DNA of 64,000 nucleotides from Curtobacterium sp. MR_MD2014 (GTDB taxonomy: Bacteria > Actinomycetota > Actinomycetes > Actinomycetales > Microbacteriaceae): positions 1,922,001 to 1,986,000 of the forward strand of contig NZ_CP009755.1 of assembly GCF_000772085.1 (NCBI RefSeq). Reading direction: 5' to 3'. Shown here piece by piece: positions 19,159 to 26,974 of the stretch. Made by a program: the position numbers and the translations under genes. A model generated the notes under the pieces. The model was not told the DNA's origin. It worked only from the letters and a program-made list of their open reading frames with translations, and ran no database searches. Every line of letters starts with the position of its first letter. The stretch's first letter is position 1.

Positions 19159-20013
19159 TCACCCTGCGACGAGCTCGTCGACGGGATCCCCGGCCAGCAG
19201 CGGGAGCACGGGCTCGAAGGACGGCGCCACGCCGTCCCCGTCGCCGTCGCCGTCGTTCCACAGCCGGCACCCGTGCCGCGTGACCTCGATGACGCGGTCC
19301 CGTCGACGCGGGAGCAGGTGGACGCCGGGGACGAGCACCACGGTCGCCTGCACCCTGCCGAGACCGTCGTGGCGCACGGCGACCGCGGTCCCCGTCGGTG
19401 TCGGACGCACGCCGGGCGGCGCTCCGGACTGCGGACCCGCATCGGAGACGATCCGCACGCCCGCGTCCGCGCTCCCCGCCGCACCGGCTGTCCCGTCGAT
19501 GGCGGACGCGGCGAGCTGGGCGCCGAGCGCATCGAACACCGCCCGCGCGAACGCCCCGGTGCCGAGGACGACGACGTGGGACGGCGACCCGGGGTCGGCG
19601 CGGATCCGCTCGGCTCGACCGTCGGGTCCTCGTCCGAGCACCAGCCCCTCGACGACGACGGCGCCGCCGACGCCGACGCCGGAAGCGTGCGGGTCCGGGG
19701 TCCACGACGACGCCCCGACGGCGTCGCTCAGCGCGTCGTCTCCGCACACTGCTGGTGCGGCGACTGCTGGTCCGGCGACTGCTGGTCCGGAGACTGCTGG
19801 TCCGGAGACGGCATCCGTCGGCATGGTCACGACGACCGCGGGCGGAGGATCGGCACCGGTGCCCCGGACCGTCAGGGCGTCGAGCACCGCGCAACTCGCT
19901 GCGGCGACGAGCAGCACCGTCCTGGCGACCACCGGGAGGTCGCCGACGACCCCGACGAGCAGCAGCACCACGGCCGGACCGACCAGGCAGCAGCGGGCGA
20001 CGAGCGGGGACAC
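19159..20013 (-). CDS. Hypothetical membrane-anchored protein with [A/S]GPAV repeats
   Basis: The product is about 284 residues from GTG 20013. It starts with two hydrophobic helices (residues about 8-45), then a low-complexity stretch encoded by four tandem 15-bp units (19749-19808), then a soluble domain of about 170 residues with no motif I recognise. The start is uncertain because the frame remains open further up (to 20199, overlapping the FHA gene). It is the last gene of the FHA/transglutaminase/DUF58/MoxR group, 110 bp downstream of the zinc-ribbon FHA gene. The overall codon pattern supports coding. Confidence 0.6.
   Translation of the reverse strand: MSPLVARCCLVGPAVVLLLVGVVGDLPVVARTVLLVAAASCAVLDALTVRGTGADPPPAVVVTMPTDAVSGPAVSGPAVAGPAVAAPAVCGDDALSDAVGASSWTPDPHASGVGVGGAVVVEGLVLGRGPDGRAERIRADPGSPSHVVVLGTGAFARAVFDALGAQLAASAIDGTAGAAGSADAGVRIVSDAGPQSGAPPGVRPTPTGTAVAVRHDGLGRVQATVVLVPGVHLLPRRRDRVIEVTRHGCRLWNDGDGDGDGVAPSFEPVLPLLAGDPVDELVAG
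19749..19808 (-). repeat. Four tandem 15-bp repeats inside the 19159-20013 gene
   Basis: Units start at 19749, 19764, 19779 and 19794, with sequence ACTGCTGGTSCGGMG and one or two differences between copies. They keep the reading frame and encode a Gly-Pro-Ala-Val repeat. Confidence 0.85.
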
Positions 20014-20122
20014 GGACCGAGACTGACAGCCCCGCGCGTCCGGGTTCGGGCGCACGGGGCTGCTGGTGGAGACCGGGTCGCGGTCGCTGCCCTGTGGAGG
20101 AACGGCCGGCTGGCGGTCAGGG

Positions 20123-22036
20123 CTACTGCACGAGGAAGAACTGCTCCCCGATGTCGACCCGTGCACCGCGCTCCACGCGGTAGCGACGCCCGGCTTCACA
20201 GCGGCGGATGCTCCCGTCGATGTGCCGGATCACCGTGCCGTTGCCCGAGTGCCGGTCGGACACCCAGAGGTCGTCGCCGTCACGCCCGAGCTCGAGGTGC
20301 GTCTTGGACACCGACTTGCCGGGGTCGTGCACCGTGAGCAGGTCGTCGAACCGCTCGCCCGGCTGCGGTCGAGGCAGCCGGCCCAGCAGGCCCGTACCGT
20401 GCACCGCCGTGCGCTCCCCGGTGCTGAAGTGCAGCACGAACGGCGCGTCCGAGGTGGTCTTGACGACGATCCGCGTCTCCTCGACGTCCTCGTCGGGGGC
20501 GAGGTCGCCGCTCGACGGCACCGTCGTGGACCCGACGGGCGGGAGGACCGGGCCGGTCGCCCCCGGGATCGGGGGCAGCGGCGCGGCACGCGGGACCGGC
20601 GGCAGGTCGGGACCGCCGGCGCCCTGCGCCGAGGACGGCAGGGTCGGCGAAGCGGGAGCAGGCGGGACCGGTCCTCCGTCGTGTGCGCTCCGGTGCACGC
20701 CGGGCGCGGCCCCCTCGTCGTCGGCGAGGTGGCGGCCCGGCCCCGCAGCGGGCTCGTCCGACCGGTCCTCGTGCGCCTGGTCCGCGTCGGGCCGCTCGGC
20801 GTCGGGACGTCCAGCGTCAGGCCGTCCGGCGTCGGGCTGTCCGGCGTCGGGCTGTCCGGCGTCGGACTGTCCGGCATCGTGCTGTCCGGCGTCGGACGCC
20901 GCGCCGTCGCGGTGCTCGGTGCCGGACCCGGCGTCCTCGGGGACATCCGCTTGCGTCGCGTGGTCCGTGGAGCCCCGCTCGGCGCCGCCGTCGGCGGAAC
21001 CGGGGTCCGAAGGCTCGTCGTCCACACGGATCTCGTCGTCGGCCGCCCAGTCCGGCCGCGCCAGGGGCAGCGGCACGACGGGCCCGGTGAAGGCAGCCGT
21101 CACGGTCGGACGGACGGCGCCGCACTCCGCGCAGAAGATGTCATCAGGTTCGAGGGCGTGGCCGCACACCGGGCAGGTGGCCGGACCGTTCCCCGGAGCG
21201 ATCAGGGGCGTCGGTGCCGGACGACGGTCGACCAGTGGCTCCACGACGGCGGTGTCGCCGGCACGGGGACGTTCGTCGGCGGACGGCTCATCGACCTGGT
21301 CCTCGACCGGCGGCTCGGCTGCCGCGCCTCCGCGGCCCACCCACCACGACGGTCGCGACGGAGCTGCCGTCGGCTGCTGTGCGACGGGCGGCGCCCACAC
21401 CGGGGCCGTCGGCGGCGCCTCGGGCGCAGCGGACGGTGCCTCGGGCACGGGGGACGGCGTCCCGGAGCCGGACTGGTCCCCCGGGGCCGGCGCGAGACGG
21501 GTTCGTTCGGTGTCGGCCTCGTCGTCGGCGGAGGACCCCGTCGGGGACGACGGGGACGCGTCGGGATCGAGGGGCGGCTCCGGCTCCGGCTCCGACGCCC
21601 CGGACCGCTCGTCCGTGCGGTGCTGCTCGTGCGTCCACCGGTCGTCCCCGACGCGGTCCGACCGACCCGGGTCGACGCCTTCGGGGCGCAGCCACGACGG
21701 ATCGTCAGCCTGAGCTGCGGGAACGGCCGGGACCACAGGAGCGGACGGTGCGGTGGGGCGAGCGTCCCCGGTCGCGCCGGAGCGCTGCCGGTCCTCGCCG
21801 ATGAGCCACGCACGGGTCGCGGGGTCGAGCGTCGCCTCGGGCAGCCAGGCCTCGGCGGCGGGATCGGGACGGCGGCCGTGCCGGTCGGGTTGCCGAAGCG
21901 GTGGCGGCGGGGTGTCGTCGACGGGCGCAGCCGGCGCGGGCCGACGGTTCGCCGAGACGTTCACCGACCGCCCGCACTCACCGCAGAAGATCGCCCCGTC
22001 GGGCAGCATCGAGCCGCAGTGTTCGCATCTGATCAC
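20123..22036 (-). CDS. Zinc-ribbon and FHA domain protein with a long disordered linker
   Basis: The product is 637 residues. Two short zinc ribbons are present: one at the N-terminus (CEHCGS...FCGECG, residues about 4-24) and one near residue 280 (CPVCGHAL...FCAECG). They are separated and followed by Asp/Pro/Ala-rich disordered sequence, including a pentapeptide PDAGQ-type repeat. An FHA domain occupies the last 110 residues (GLLGRLPR, SVSKTHLELG, DRHSGNGTVI). FHA domains bind phosphothreonine; the segment DVEETRIVVKTTSD just before the domain resembles the phosphorylated tail of GarA-type regulators. It is three bases from the transglutaminase-like gene (overlapping ends at 22033-22036). 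It is likely the reader of the nearby kinase. Confidence 0.87.
   Translation of the reverse strand: MIRCEHCGSMLPDGAIFCGECGRSVNVSANRRPAPAAPVDDTPPPPLRQPDRHGRRPDPAAEAWLPEATLDPATRAWLIGEDRQRSGATGDARPTAPSAPVVPAVPAAQADDPSWLRPEGVDPGRSDRVGDDRWTHEQHRTDERSGASEPEPEPPLDPDASPSSPTGSSADDEADTERTRLAPAPGDQSGSGTPSPVPEAPSAAPEAPPTAPVWAPPVAQQPTAAPSRPSWWVGRGGAAAEPPVEDQVDEPSADERPRAGDTAVVEPLVDRRPAPTPLIAPGNGPATCPVCGHALEPDDIFCAECGAVRPTVTAAFTGPVVPLPLARPDWAADDEIRVDDEPSDPGSADGGAERGSTDHATQADVPEDAGSGTEHRDGAASDAGQHDAGQSDAGQPDAGQPDAGRPDAGRPDAERPDADQAHEDRSDEPAAGPGRHLADDEGAAPGVHRSAHDGGPVPPAPASPTLPSSAQGAGGPDLPPVPRAAPLPPIPGATGPVLPPVGSTTVPSSGDLAPDEDVEETRIVVKTTSDAPFVLHFSTGERTAVHGTGLLGRLPRPQPGERFDDLLTVHDPGKSVSKTHLELGRDGDDLWVSDRHSGNGTVIRHIDGSIRRCEAGRRYRVERGARVDIGEQFFLVQ
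20784..20900 (-). repeat. Seven to eight tandem 15-bp repeats in the FHA protein linker
   Basis: Seven full units of GCGTCGGRCTGTCCG type run from 20784 to 20888, with a partial eighth unit. Adjacent units at 20829 and 20844 are identical. They encode an in-frame (P/S)DAG(Q/R) repeat in the disordered linker. Confidence 0.85.
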
Positions 22037-24549
22037 GGTTCGCCTCTGTCCTCACTCGGCCGTCCACGACGCTCGCCGGCCTCCGGCCCATCGTAGTCAC
22101 CGGCCCCGGGACGCCCCTGGTCGTGGCGATCAGTGCCGGACGGACGCACCGCACCGCTCGGCCTCCGCCGAGTCGCCGGACGGCGTCGACCCCACCACCC
22201 GGCGGAGCGGAGGGACCGCAGCGACACGGCCGCCCGCCAGCGCTGGCGCCGCGTGCGGTCATCGGCCAGGCTCGCGATGGCCTCGTCCGTCGCTGACCAC
22301 ATCCGGTCCGCGGTCGCCGCGTCGACCGCCCCGGGTCCGAACACGCTGCGGTCCGCCAGCGCGGCGAGTCCGGCCCCGCCGCGCCCGGGCGCGCCGGCGA
22401 CCACCTCGCGCCGCGTCGCTGCGCCCGGCACCTCGTGCCCGCGGTCGACCAGCGCGTCCCGGTACTCCTCCCAGGCTCCGGTGACCCGGGCACGCGGTGT
22501 CGGGGCGCGGCGTCGTCGACGTCGGCGCAGCCGTTTGCGCAGCAGCACCACCGCGAAGGGCAGGAGGACGAGCGCGAGGAACCCGAGGGTCGCGAGCACC
22601 CACGGCAGGGCTGCGAGCAGCACCTGCAGCCACAGCGGCGGGACGGGCGGTGTCTCGCGGTCGCTCTGCGGCGGGGCCTGCTGGTCCTGGTCCTGCTGCT
22701 CGACGGGCGGCGGTGGGACGACGGTCTCCGGGCGCGTGACGGGTTGCGGCGTCTGGTCCTGCTCGTCCGGGATCTCGCGGAGGACGGGGTTCGGGTTGAG
22801 GGTGACCCACCCCCACTGCGCGGTGTCCACCTCGACCCGCGCGGTCACGTCCGACCCGCGCAGGGTCGTGGACCCGCCCGACGGACCGGCTGCCGCCGAA
22901 CCCGGATCCGACGAGGACCTCCGGACGTCGCCGCCCGGGGTGAACCCCATCACCACCCGCGACGGGAACCCGATCTGCCGGGCCATCAGCGCGGCGGCGA
23001 CCGCGTACTGCTCCTGGTCCCCGATCATGACCGGCGCGGTGAGGAGCTCCTGGATCCGGTCAGCGCCGTGCCCGGACCGGCTGGACCGGTCGTCGCCGAC
23101 GCCGTGGCTGACGTACCCGGTGCTGGTGAGCCACCGGACGGCCGCGACGAGCTCCTCGCCGGGCGTCCGTGCGTCCGCGGTCGTCGACTCGACCCGCTCC
23201 CGCACCGCGTCCGGCACCCCGTTCGCCGACGGCACGTCGGCGGCCCCCGGACGCGCCGAGGCGAGCTGCTCGTCGTCCGGCTGGTCGGGCAGCACGGCCT
23301 CGAGGTCGTAGCGTGTGTCCGTCCCCACCCCGCCGACCACCGCACCGGTCGACGTCGCGCGGTCGTAGAAGAAGGACCGGCGATCCTGCTCGGCGTCGGC
23401 CCCGCGGAACGTCACCGACTCCAGGTCGCCGACGGTGGGCAACCACACGCCACGGTAGGCGGCGACGTCCACCTCGACGCGCACGTCGCTGCCGCGCACG
23501 TTGCTCACGTCCACGGTCGTGGGGACCCGTTCGAAGGTGCCGGAGGCCGAGGACCCGTCGTCGCCACCCACACGGAAGACGACACCGTCGTACGTGTCGA
23601 GGGTCGCGATGCGCACGAACCCGCCCTGCGGCAGCCCGGTGACGCGCAGCTGCGGTGCGTCGGCAGCACCTGGTTCCTCGTACGACCGGAACGCGCTGAG
23701 CGGGCTCACCTCGTCCCGCGGGTCGAACGGTCGCACGACGTCGGTGCGCGCGACGCTCCGGCCGACCGTCGGCGGGGCGACCGACCCGAGACCGGTCGCG
23801 ACGACCGCAGCGGCCAGGACCGTCCCGGTGCCGACGAGCGCCGGACGCGCGACGGACCGCCACACCGGCACACGGGCGCCGACGGTCGTCGCCACGGCGA
23901 CGGCCCGGCGCGCGTGCCGGACCGTGAGCGCCCACACGAGCGCGATCCCGCCGAGGCCGACGGCGGTCGCGACCGACAGGTCCAGACGGCTCGGACCGAC
24001 CACGACGCCCGCCGCGAAGAGGACGAGCGCCGGGATGCTCGCGGTCTCCGGCCGGGAGGCACGGACCGCCACGGTCACGGCCGTCACCGTGGCGACGAGG
24101 GTCGTCACGAAGTACGGGACGAGCAGCGACTCGTAGGACCCGACCGGCAGGCTGACGGTGACCAGCCGCTTCCAGTCGAGCGCGACGCCGGCGAAGAGGT
24201 CGACGAGTCCGGGTCCGGTCGGCAGCAGCCCCGCCGACTCCCCCGGGACCGCGGCGGGCACCCCGGTCACGGTGAAGACGGCCACGGTGAGGACACCGAC
24301 GACCGCCGCCGGCAGCCGACCCAGTGCACCGGTCAGCGCGACCGCGGTGCCCGCGACCACAGCGGTGACGCCGGCGGTCACCATCGACCCGTCCCGGTGG
24401 ACCGGCCACCAGGCGGTGCTCGCCACGGCGAGCAGGAGCCAGACGACCAGGGTGCCGCCGACCGAGCGGACCGGGGCGCGCCGGCGAGCCGCTCGGCGCG
24501 TGGCGCGGCGGCCCCTGGTCGGGCCTTCGAGCGGGGGTGCGGCACTCAC
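22033..24549 (-). CDS. TgpA-like membrane protein with a transglutaminase-like domain lacking the catalytic triad
   Basis: The product is 838 residues from GTG 24549. It has six or so N-terminal helices (about 25-240), an extracytoplasmic transglutaminase-like domain (about 400-600), a further helix (about 655-680), and a cytoplasmic C-terminal region that resembles DUF4129. The domain fold is recognisable (GDQEQYAVAAALMARQIGFP, SRVVMGFTPGGD, ARVEVDTAQWGWVTLNPNP). The Cys-His-Asp triad positions are Gln512, Thr569 and Asn585, so it is probably not a cysteine transferase or protease and may act as a binding scaffold. It overlaps DUF58 by GTGA. Confidence 0.9.
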   Translation of the reverse strand: MSAAPPLEGPTRGRRATRRAARRRAPVRSVGGTLVVWLLLAVASTAWWPVHRDGSMVTAGVTAVVAGTAVALTGALGRLPAAVVGVLTVAVFTVTGVPAAVPGESAGLLPTGPGLVDLFAGVALDWKRLVTVSLPVGSYESLLVPYFVTTLVATVTAVTVAVRASRPETASIPALVLFAAGVVVGPSRLDLSVATAVGLGGIALVWALTVRHARRAVAVATTVGARVPVWRSVARPALVGTGTVLAAAVVATGLGSVAPPTVGRSVARTDVVRPFDPRDEVSPLSAFRSYEEPGAADAPQLRVTGLPQGGFVRIATLDTYDGVVFRVGGDDGSSASGTFERVPTTVDVSNVRGSDVRVEVDVAAYRGVWLPTVGDLESVTFRGADAEQDRRSFFYDRATSTGAVVGGVGTDTRYDLEAVLPDQPDDEQLASARPGAADVPSANGVPDAVRERVESTTADARTPGEELVAAVRWLTSTGYVSHGVGDDRSSRSGHGADRIQELLTAPVMIGDQEQYAVAAALMARQIGFPSRVVMGFTPGGDVRRSSSDPGSAAAGPSGGSTTLRGSDVTARVEVDTAQWGWVTLNPNPVLREIPDEQDQTPQPVTRPETVVPPPPVEQQDQDQQAPPQSDRETPPVPPLWLQVLLAALPWVLATLGFLALVLLPFAVVLLRKRLRRRRRRRAPTPRARVTGAWEEYRDALVDRGHEVPGAATRREVVAGAPGRGGAGLAALADRSVFGPGAVDAATADRMWSATDEAIASLADDRTRRQRWRAAVSLRSLRSAGWWGRRRPATRRRPSGAVRPSGTDRHDQGRPGAGDYDGPEAGERRGRPSEDRGEP

Positions 24550-25958
24550 GCGGCGGCCGCCGTCCGGTGCAACGCCTGGCGGAGGTCCTCGAGGTAGCCG
24601 ATGGTCAGGACGGTGAGCCCTGCCACCCGGAGCACCCGGGGCTGGGCCTCCGGTTCGCAGGTGACGGCGACGACCTCGACCCCGACGGGGAGGCGCGTGG
24701 CGGCGAGCCGGAGCGCGGGGAGCCCGACCGTCGACCCGACGACCAGGAACGCGACGGAGATGCCCGCCGTGTCGTTCCCGACGATCCGGGCGACCTCTGC
24801 GACGGGCAGGCACGCGTCGGACAGCCCGACGGTCGCGAACTCGTCGAGCAGGCGGGTCGGCGTGACGGTGGCGAGCCGGTGCACCGCGTAGGACGGCCGC
24901 TTCGCGTACTCCGACGTGCGCTCGGACACCACGACCGAGACGTCCCGTCCGTCGCGGACCGCACGAGCCCCGAGTGACGCGGCGGCGCTCACCGCCAGCT
25001 CGAACTCGTCGTCGTCCGCGAACTCGGCCCGACGGCTCGCGAGGGCGACGACCAGGTGCGAGCGTCGGGTGTCCTCGAACTGCCGCACCATGAGCGCGCC
25101 GGACTTCGCGGTCGACTTCCAGTGGACGGTGCGCGGGTCGTCGCCCGGGACGTACTCGCGGACGGCGTGGAAGGCGATGTCCGCCGGGGAGAGGTCGGTC
25201 GTGGCCTGCCCCTCGAGGTCGCGGACGAGTCCCGTGCTCGTCGACGGGATCGCGATCGTCCGCGGGTGGACGATGACCTGTTCGCGGGCGGTCCACACGA
25301 CCTCGCGCCGCACCAGCCCCACCGGGTCGGCCCGGACGCCGGTGACCGGTCCGACGTCGAGCACCCCGCGTCGGACCGTCGGAACGGGTACCTGTTCCTC
25401 GAACACGCCACCCGGGGCGACGGTCGGCACGGCGACGTCCACGAGTCCGTCCCCGACCGGCAGCTCCACCGTGGTCGGGACCGACGGCAACCGGGCCGGG
25501 TTCTCCGCGGTGACCACGACGCCGGCGTCGTCGCCGACCGCCACACGGTGCTGCGGCAGGCGCATCCGGACCACGAGCCGGGTCCGCCCGACGAGGGCGA
25601 CGGCGGCCACGACGGCGAGCAGCGCCCCGGCGAAGCCCACCACGACGACCTCGCGCAGACCGAAGCGGTACCCCACGGCGAAGGCGACGACCGTGACGAC
25701 GGCGACCGTCCAGCCCAGGCCGGTGACCACCGCGGCGACCTCGCCCCACAGACGCCGCACGGTCCTCCAGGCCGTCGCCCATGCCTTCGCGACCCCGACG
25801 ACGGCGTCGGCGGCCACGCCCTCGCGATCACCGACGAGTCGGGTGCGCACGTTCGTGAGCCCGGCGACCGTCGTCGTCCGCTCGGCGGCGACGGAGCCGC
25901 GACGGGACCTCGTGCTGCCGCGTCGCGTCCTGGTGCTGCCGGGACGGCGGTCGGTCAC
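24546..25958 (-). CDS. DUF58 domain protein
   Basis: The product is 470 residues from GTG 25958. Two transmembrane helices lie near residues 50-95. A beta-rich region follows, and then the DUF58 core with the signature AVREYVPGDDPRTVHWKSTAKSG and MVRQFED (about residues 250-290), which precedes a von Willebrand A-like fold. DUF58 proteins pair with MoxR AAA+ ATPases in almost all bacteria, and the biochemical role is not settled. It overlaps moxR (25955-25958) and the transglutaminase-like gene (24546-24549) by GTGA, so the three are translationally coupled. Confidence 0.92.
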   Translation of the reverse strand: MTDRRPGSTRTRRGSTRSRRGSVAAERTTTVAGLTNVRTRLVGDREGVAADAVVGVAKAWATAWRTVRRLWGEVAAVVTGLGWTVAVVTVVAFAVGYRFGLREVVVVGFAGALLAVVAAVALVGRTRLVVRMRLPQHRVAVGDDAGVVVTAENPARLPSVPTTVELPVGDGLVDVAVPTVAPGGVFEEQVPVPTVRRGVLDVGPVTGVRADPVGLVRREVVWTAREQVIVHPRTIAIPSTSTGLVRDLEGQATTDLSPADIAFHAVREYVPGDDPRTVHWKSTAKSGALMVRQFEDTRRSHLVVALASRRAEFADDDEFELAVSAAASLGARAVRDGRDVSVVVSERTSEYAKRPSYAVHRLATVTPTRLLDEFATVGLSDACLPVAEVARIVGNDTAGISVAFLVVGSTVGLPALRLAATRLPVGVEVVAVTCEPEAQPRVLRVAGLTVLTIGYLEDLRQALHRTAAAA

Positions 25959-26926
25959 GACGCCGCTCGGTCGGCGGGCGGCGGGGTCTCGACGAGGAGC
26001 TGCGCCACGACGCTGGTGGCGCTGACCCCGTCGAACTCCGCCTCGGCGTCGAGCACCAGGCGGTGTGCCAGCACCGGGACGGCCAGGGCCTTGACGTCGT
26101 CCGGCGTGACGTAGTGGCGGCCCTGCACGGCGGCGTACACGCGTGCGGCACGGATCAGCCCCATGGCACCGCGGACGCTGACGCCGAGTCGGACCTCGCT
26201 CGCGGCGCGGGTCGCGTCGACCAGGCGTGCCACGTAGTCGGCGATCGTCGGGTCGACGTGGACCGTGCGGGCGAGGGCGGCCATCTCGGTCACGGTCGCT
26301 GCGGGGACGACGCTCGGCAGCGGCACCGAGGCGGACGGCGCCGAGGACGTCTCGAGGATCCGCACGGTGGCGGCGTGGTCCGGGTAGCCGATCGAGGTGC
26401 GCACGAGGAACCGGTCCAGCTGGGCCTCGGGCAGGCGGTACGTGCCGGCCTGCTCGATCGGGTTCTGCGTGGCGATGACCATGAACGGGGCAGCCAGGCG
26501 GTGGTTCACGCCGTCGACGGTCACCGTCGACTCCTCCATCGCCTCGAGCAGCGCGGACTGCGTCTTCGGGCTGGCCCGGTTGATCTCGTCGGCGAGGACG
26601 ACGTTGGCGAACACCGGTCCGCGGTGGAAGTCGAACTCCTGCGTGCGCTGGTCGTAGACGCTGATGCCGGTGATGTCGCCGGGCAGCAGGTCGGGGGTGA
26701 ACTGGATCCGGTTGGTCGACCCCTGCACGCTCTGCGCCATCGCACGGGCGAGGCTCGTCTTGCCGGTGCCGGGGACGTCCTCGAGGAGCAGGTGTCCCTC
26801 GCTGAGCATGGTCGTCACGGCGAGGCGGATGACGAACGTCTTCCCGAGGAGCACCTGCTCGACGTTGGTCACGATCCGTCCGGCGACGTCGGCGAACCAG
26901 GCGGCCTGCTCGGGGGTCATGCTCAT
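25955..26926 (-). CDS. MoxR-type AAA+ ATPase
   Basis: The product is 323 residues. Walker A is DVPGTGKTSLARA (about residues 50-62), Walker B is VVLADEINRASPKTQ (about 110-124), sensor 1 is FMVIATQNPIEQAGTYRLPEAQLDRF, and the C-terminal lid domain contains SVRGAMGLIRAARVYAA. MoxR ATPases act as chaperone-like remodelers together with VWA or DUF58 partners, and DUF58 is immediately downstream. The start is ATG at 26926. It follows the giant surface protein gene by 48 bp. Confidence 0.95.
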   Translation of the reverse strand: MSMTPEQAAWFADVAGRIVTNVEQVLLGKTFVIRLAVTTMLSEGHLLLEDVPGTGKTSLARAMAQSVQGSTNRIQFTPDLLPGDITGISVYDQRTQEFDFHRGPVFANVVLADEINRASPKTQSALLEAMEESTVTVDGVNHRLAAPFMVIATQNPIEQAGTYRLPEAQLDRFLVRTSIGYPDHAATVRILETSSAPSASVPLPSVVPAATVTEMAALARTVHVDPTIADYVARLVDATRAASEVRLGVSVRGAMGLIRAARVYAAVQGRHYVTPDDVKALAVPVLAHRLVLDAEAEFDGVSATSVVAQLLVETPPPADRAAS

Positions 26927-26974
26927 GCGGTGGGGTCCTCGTTCTGGTGGTGGGATCGCTGCCGGGTCGTGACC

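Noticed and set aside
20784-20900. Regular repeats that might suggest a CRISPR array
   Set aside because: The units are 15 bp, directly abutting and without spacers; they are coding repeats in the FHA protein linker.
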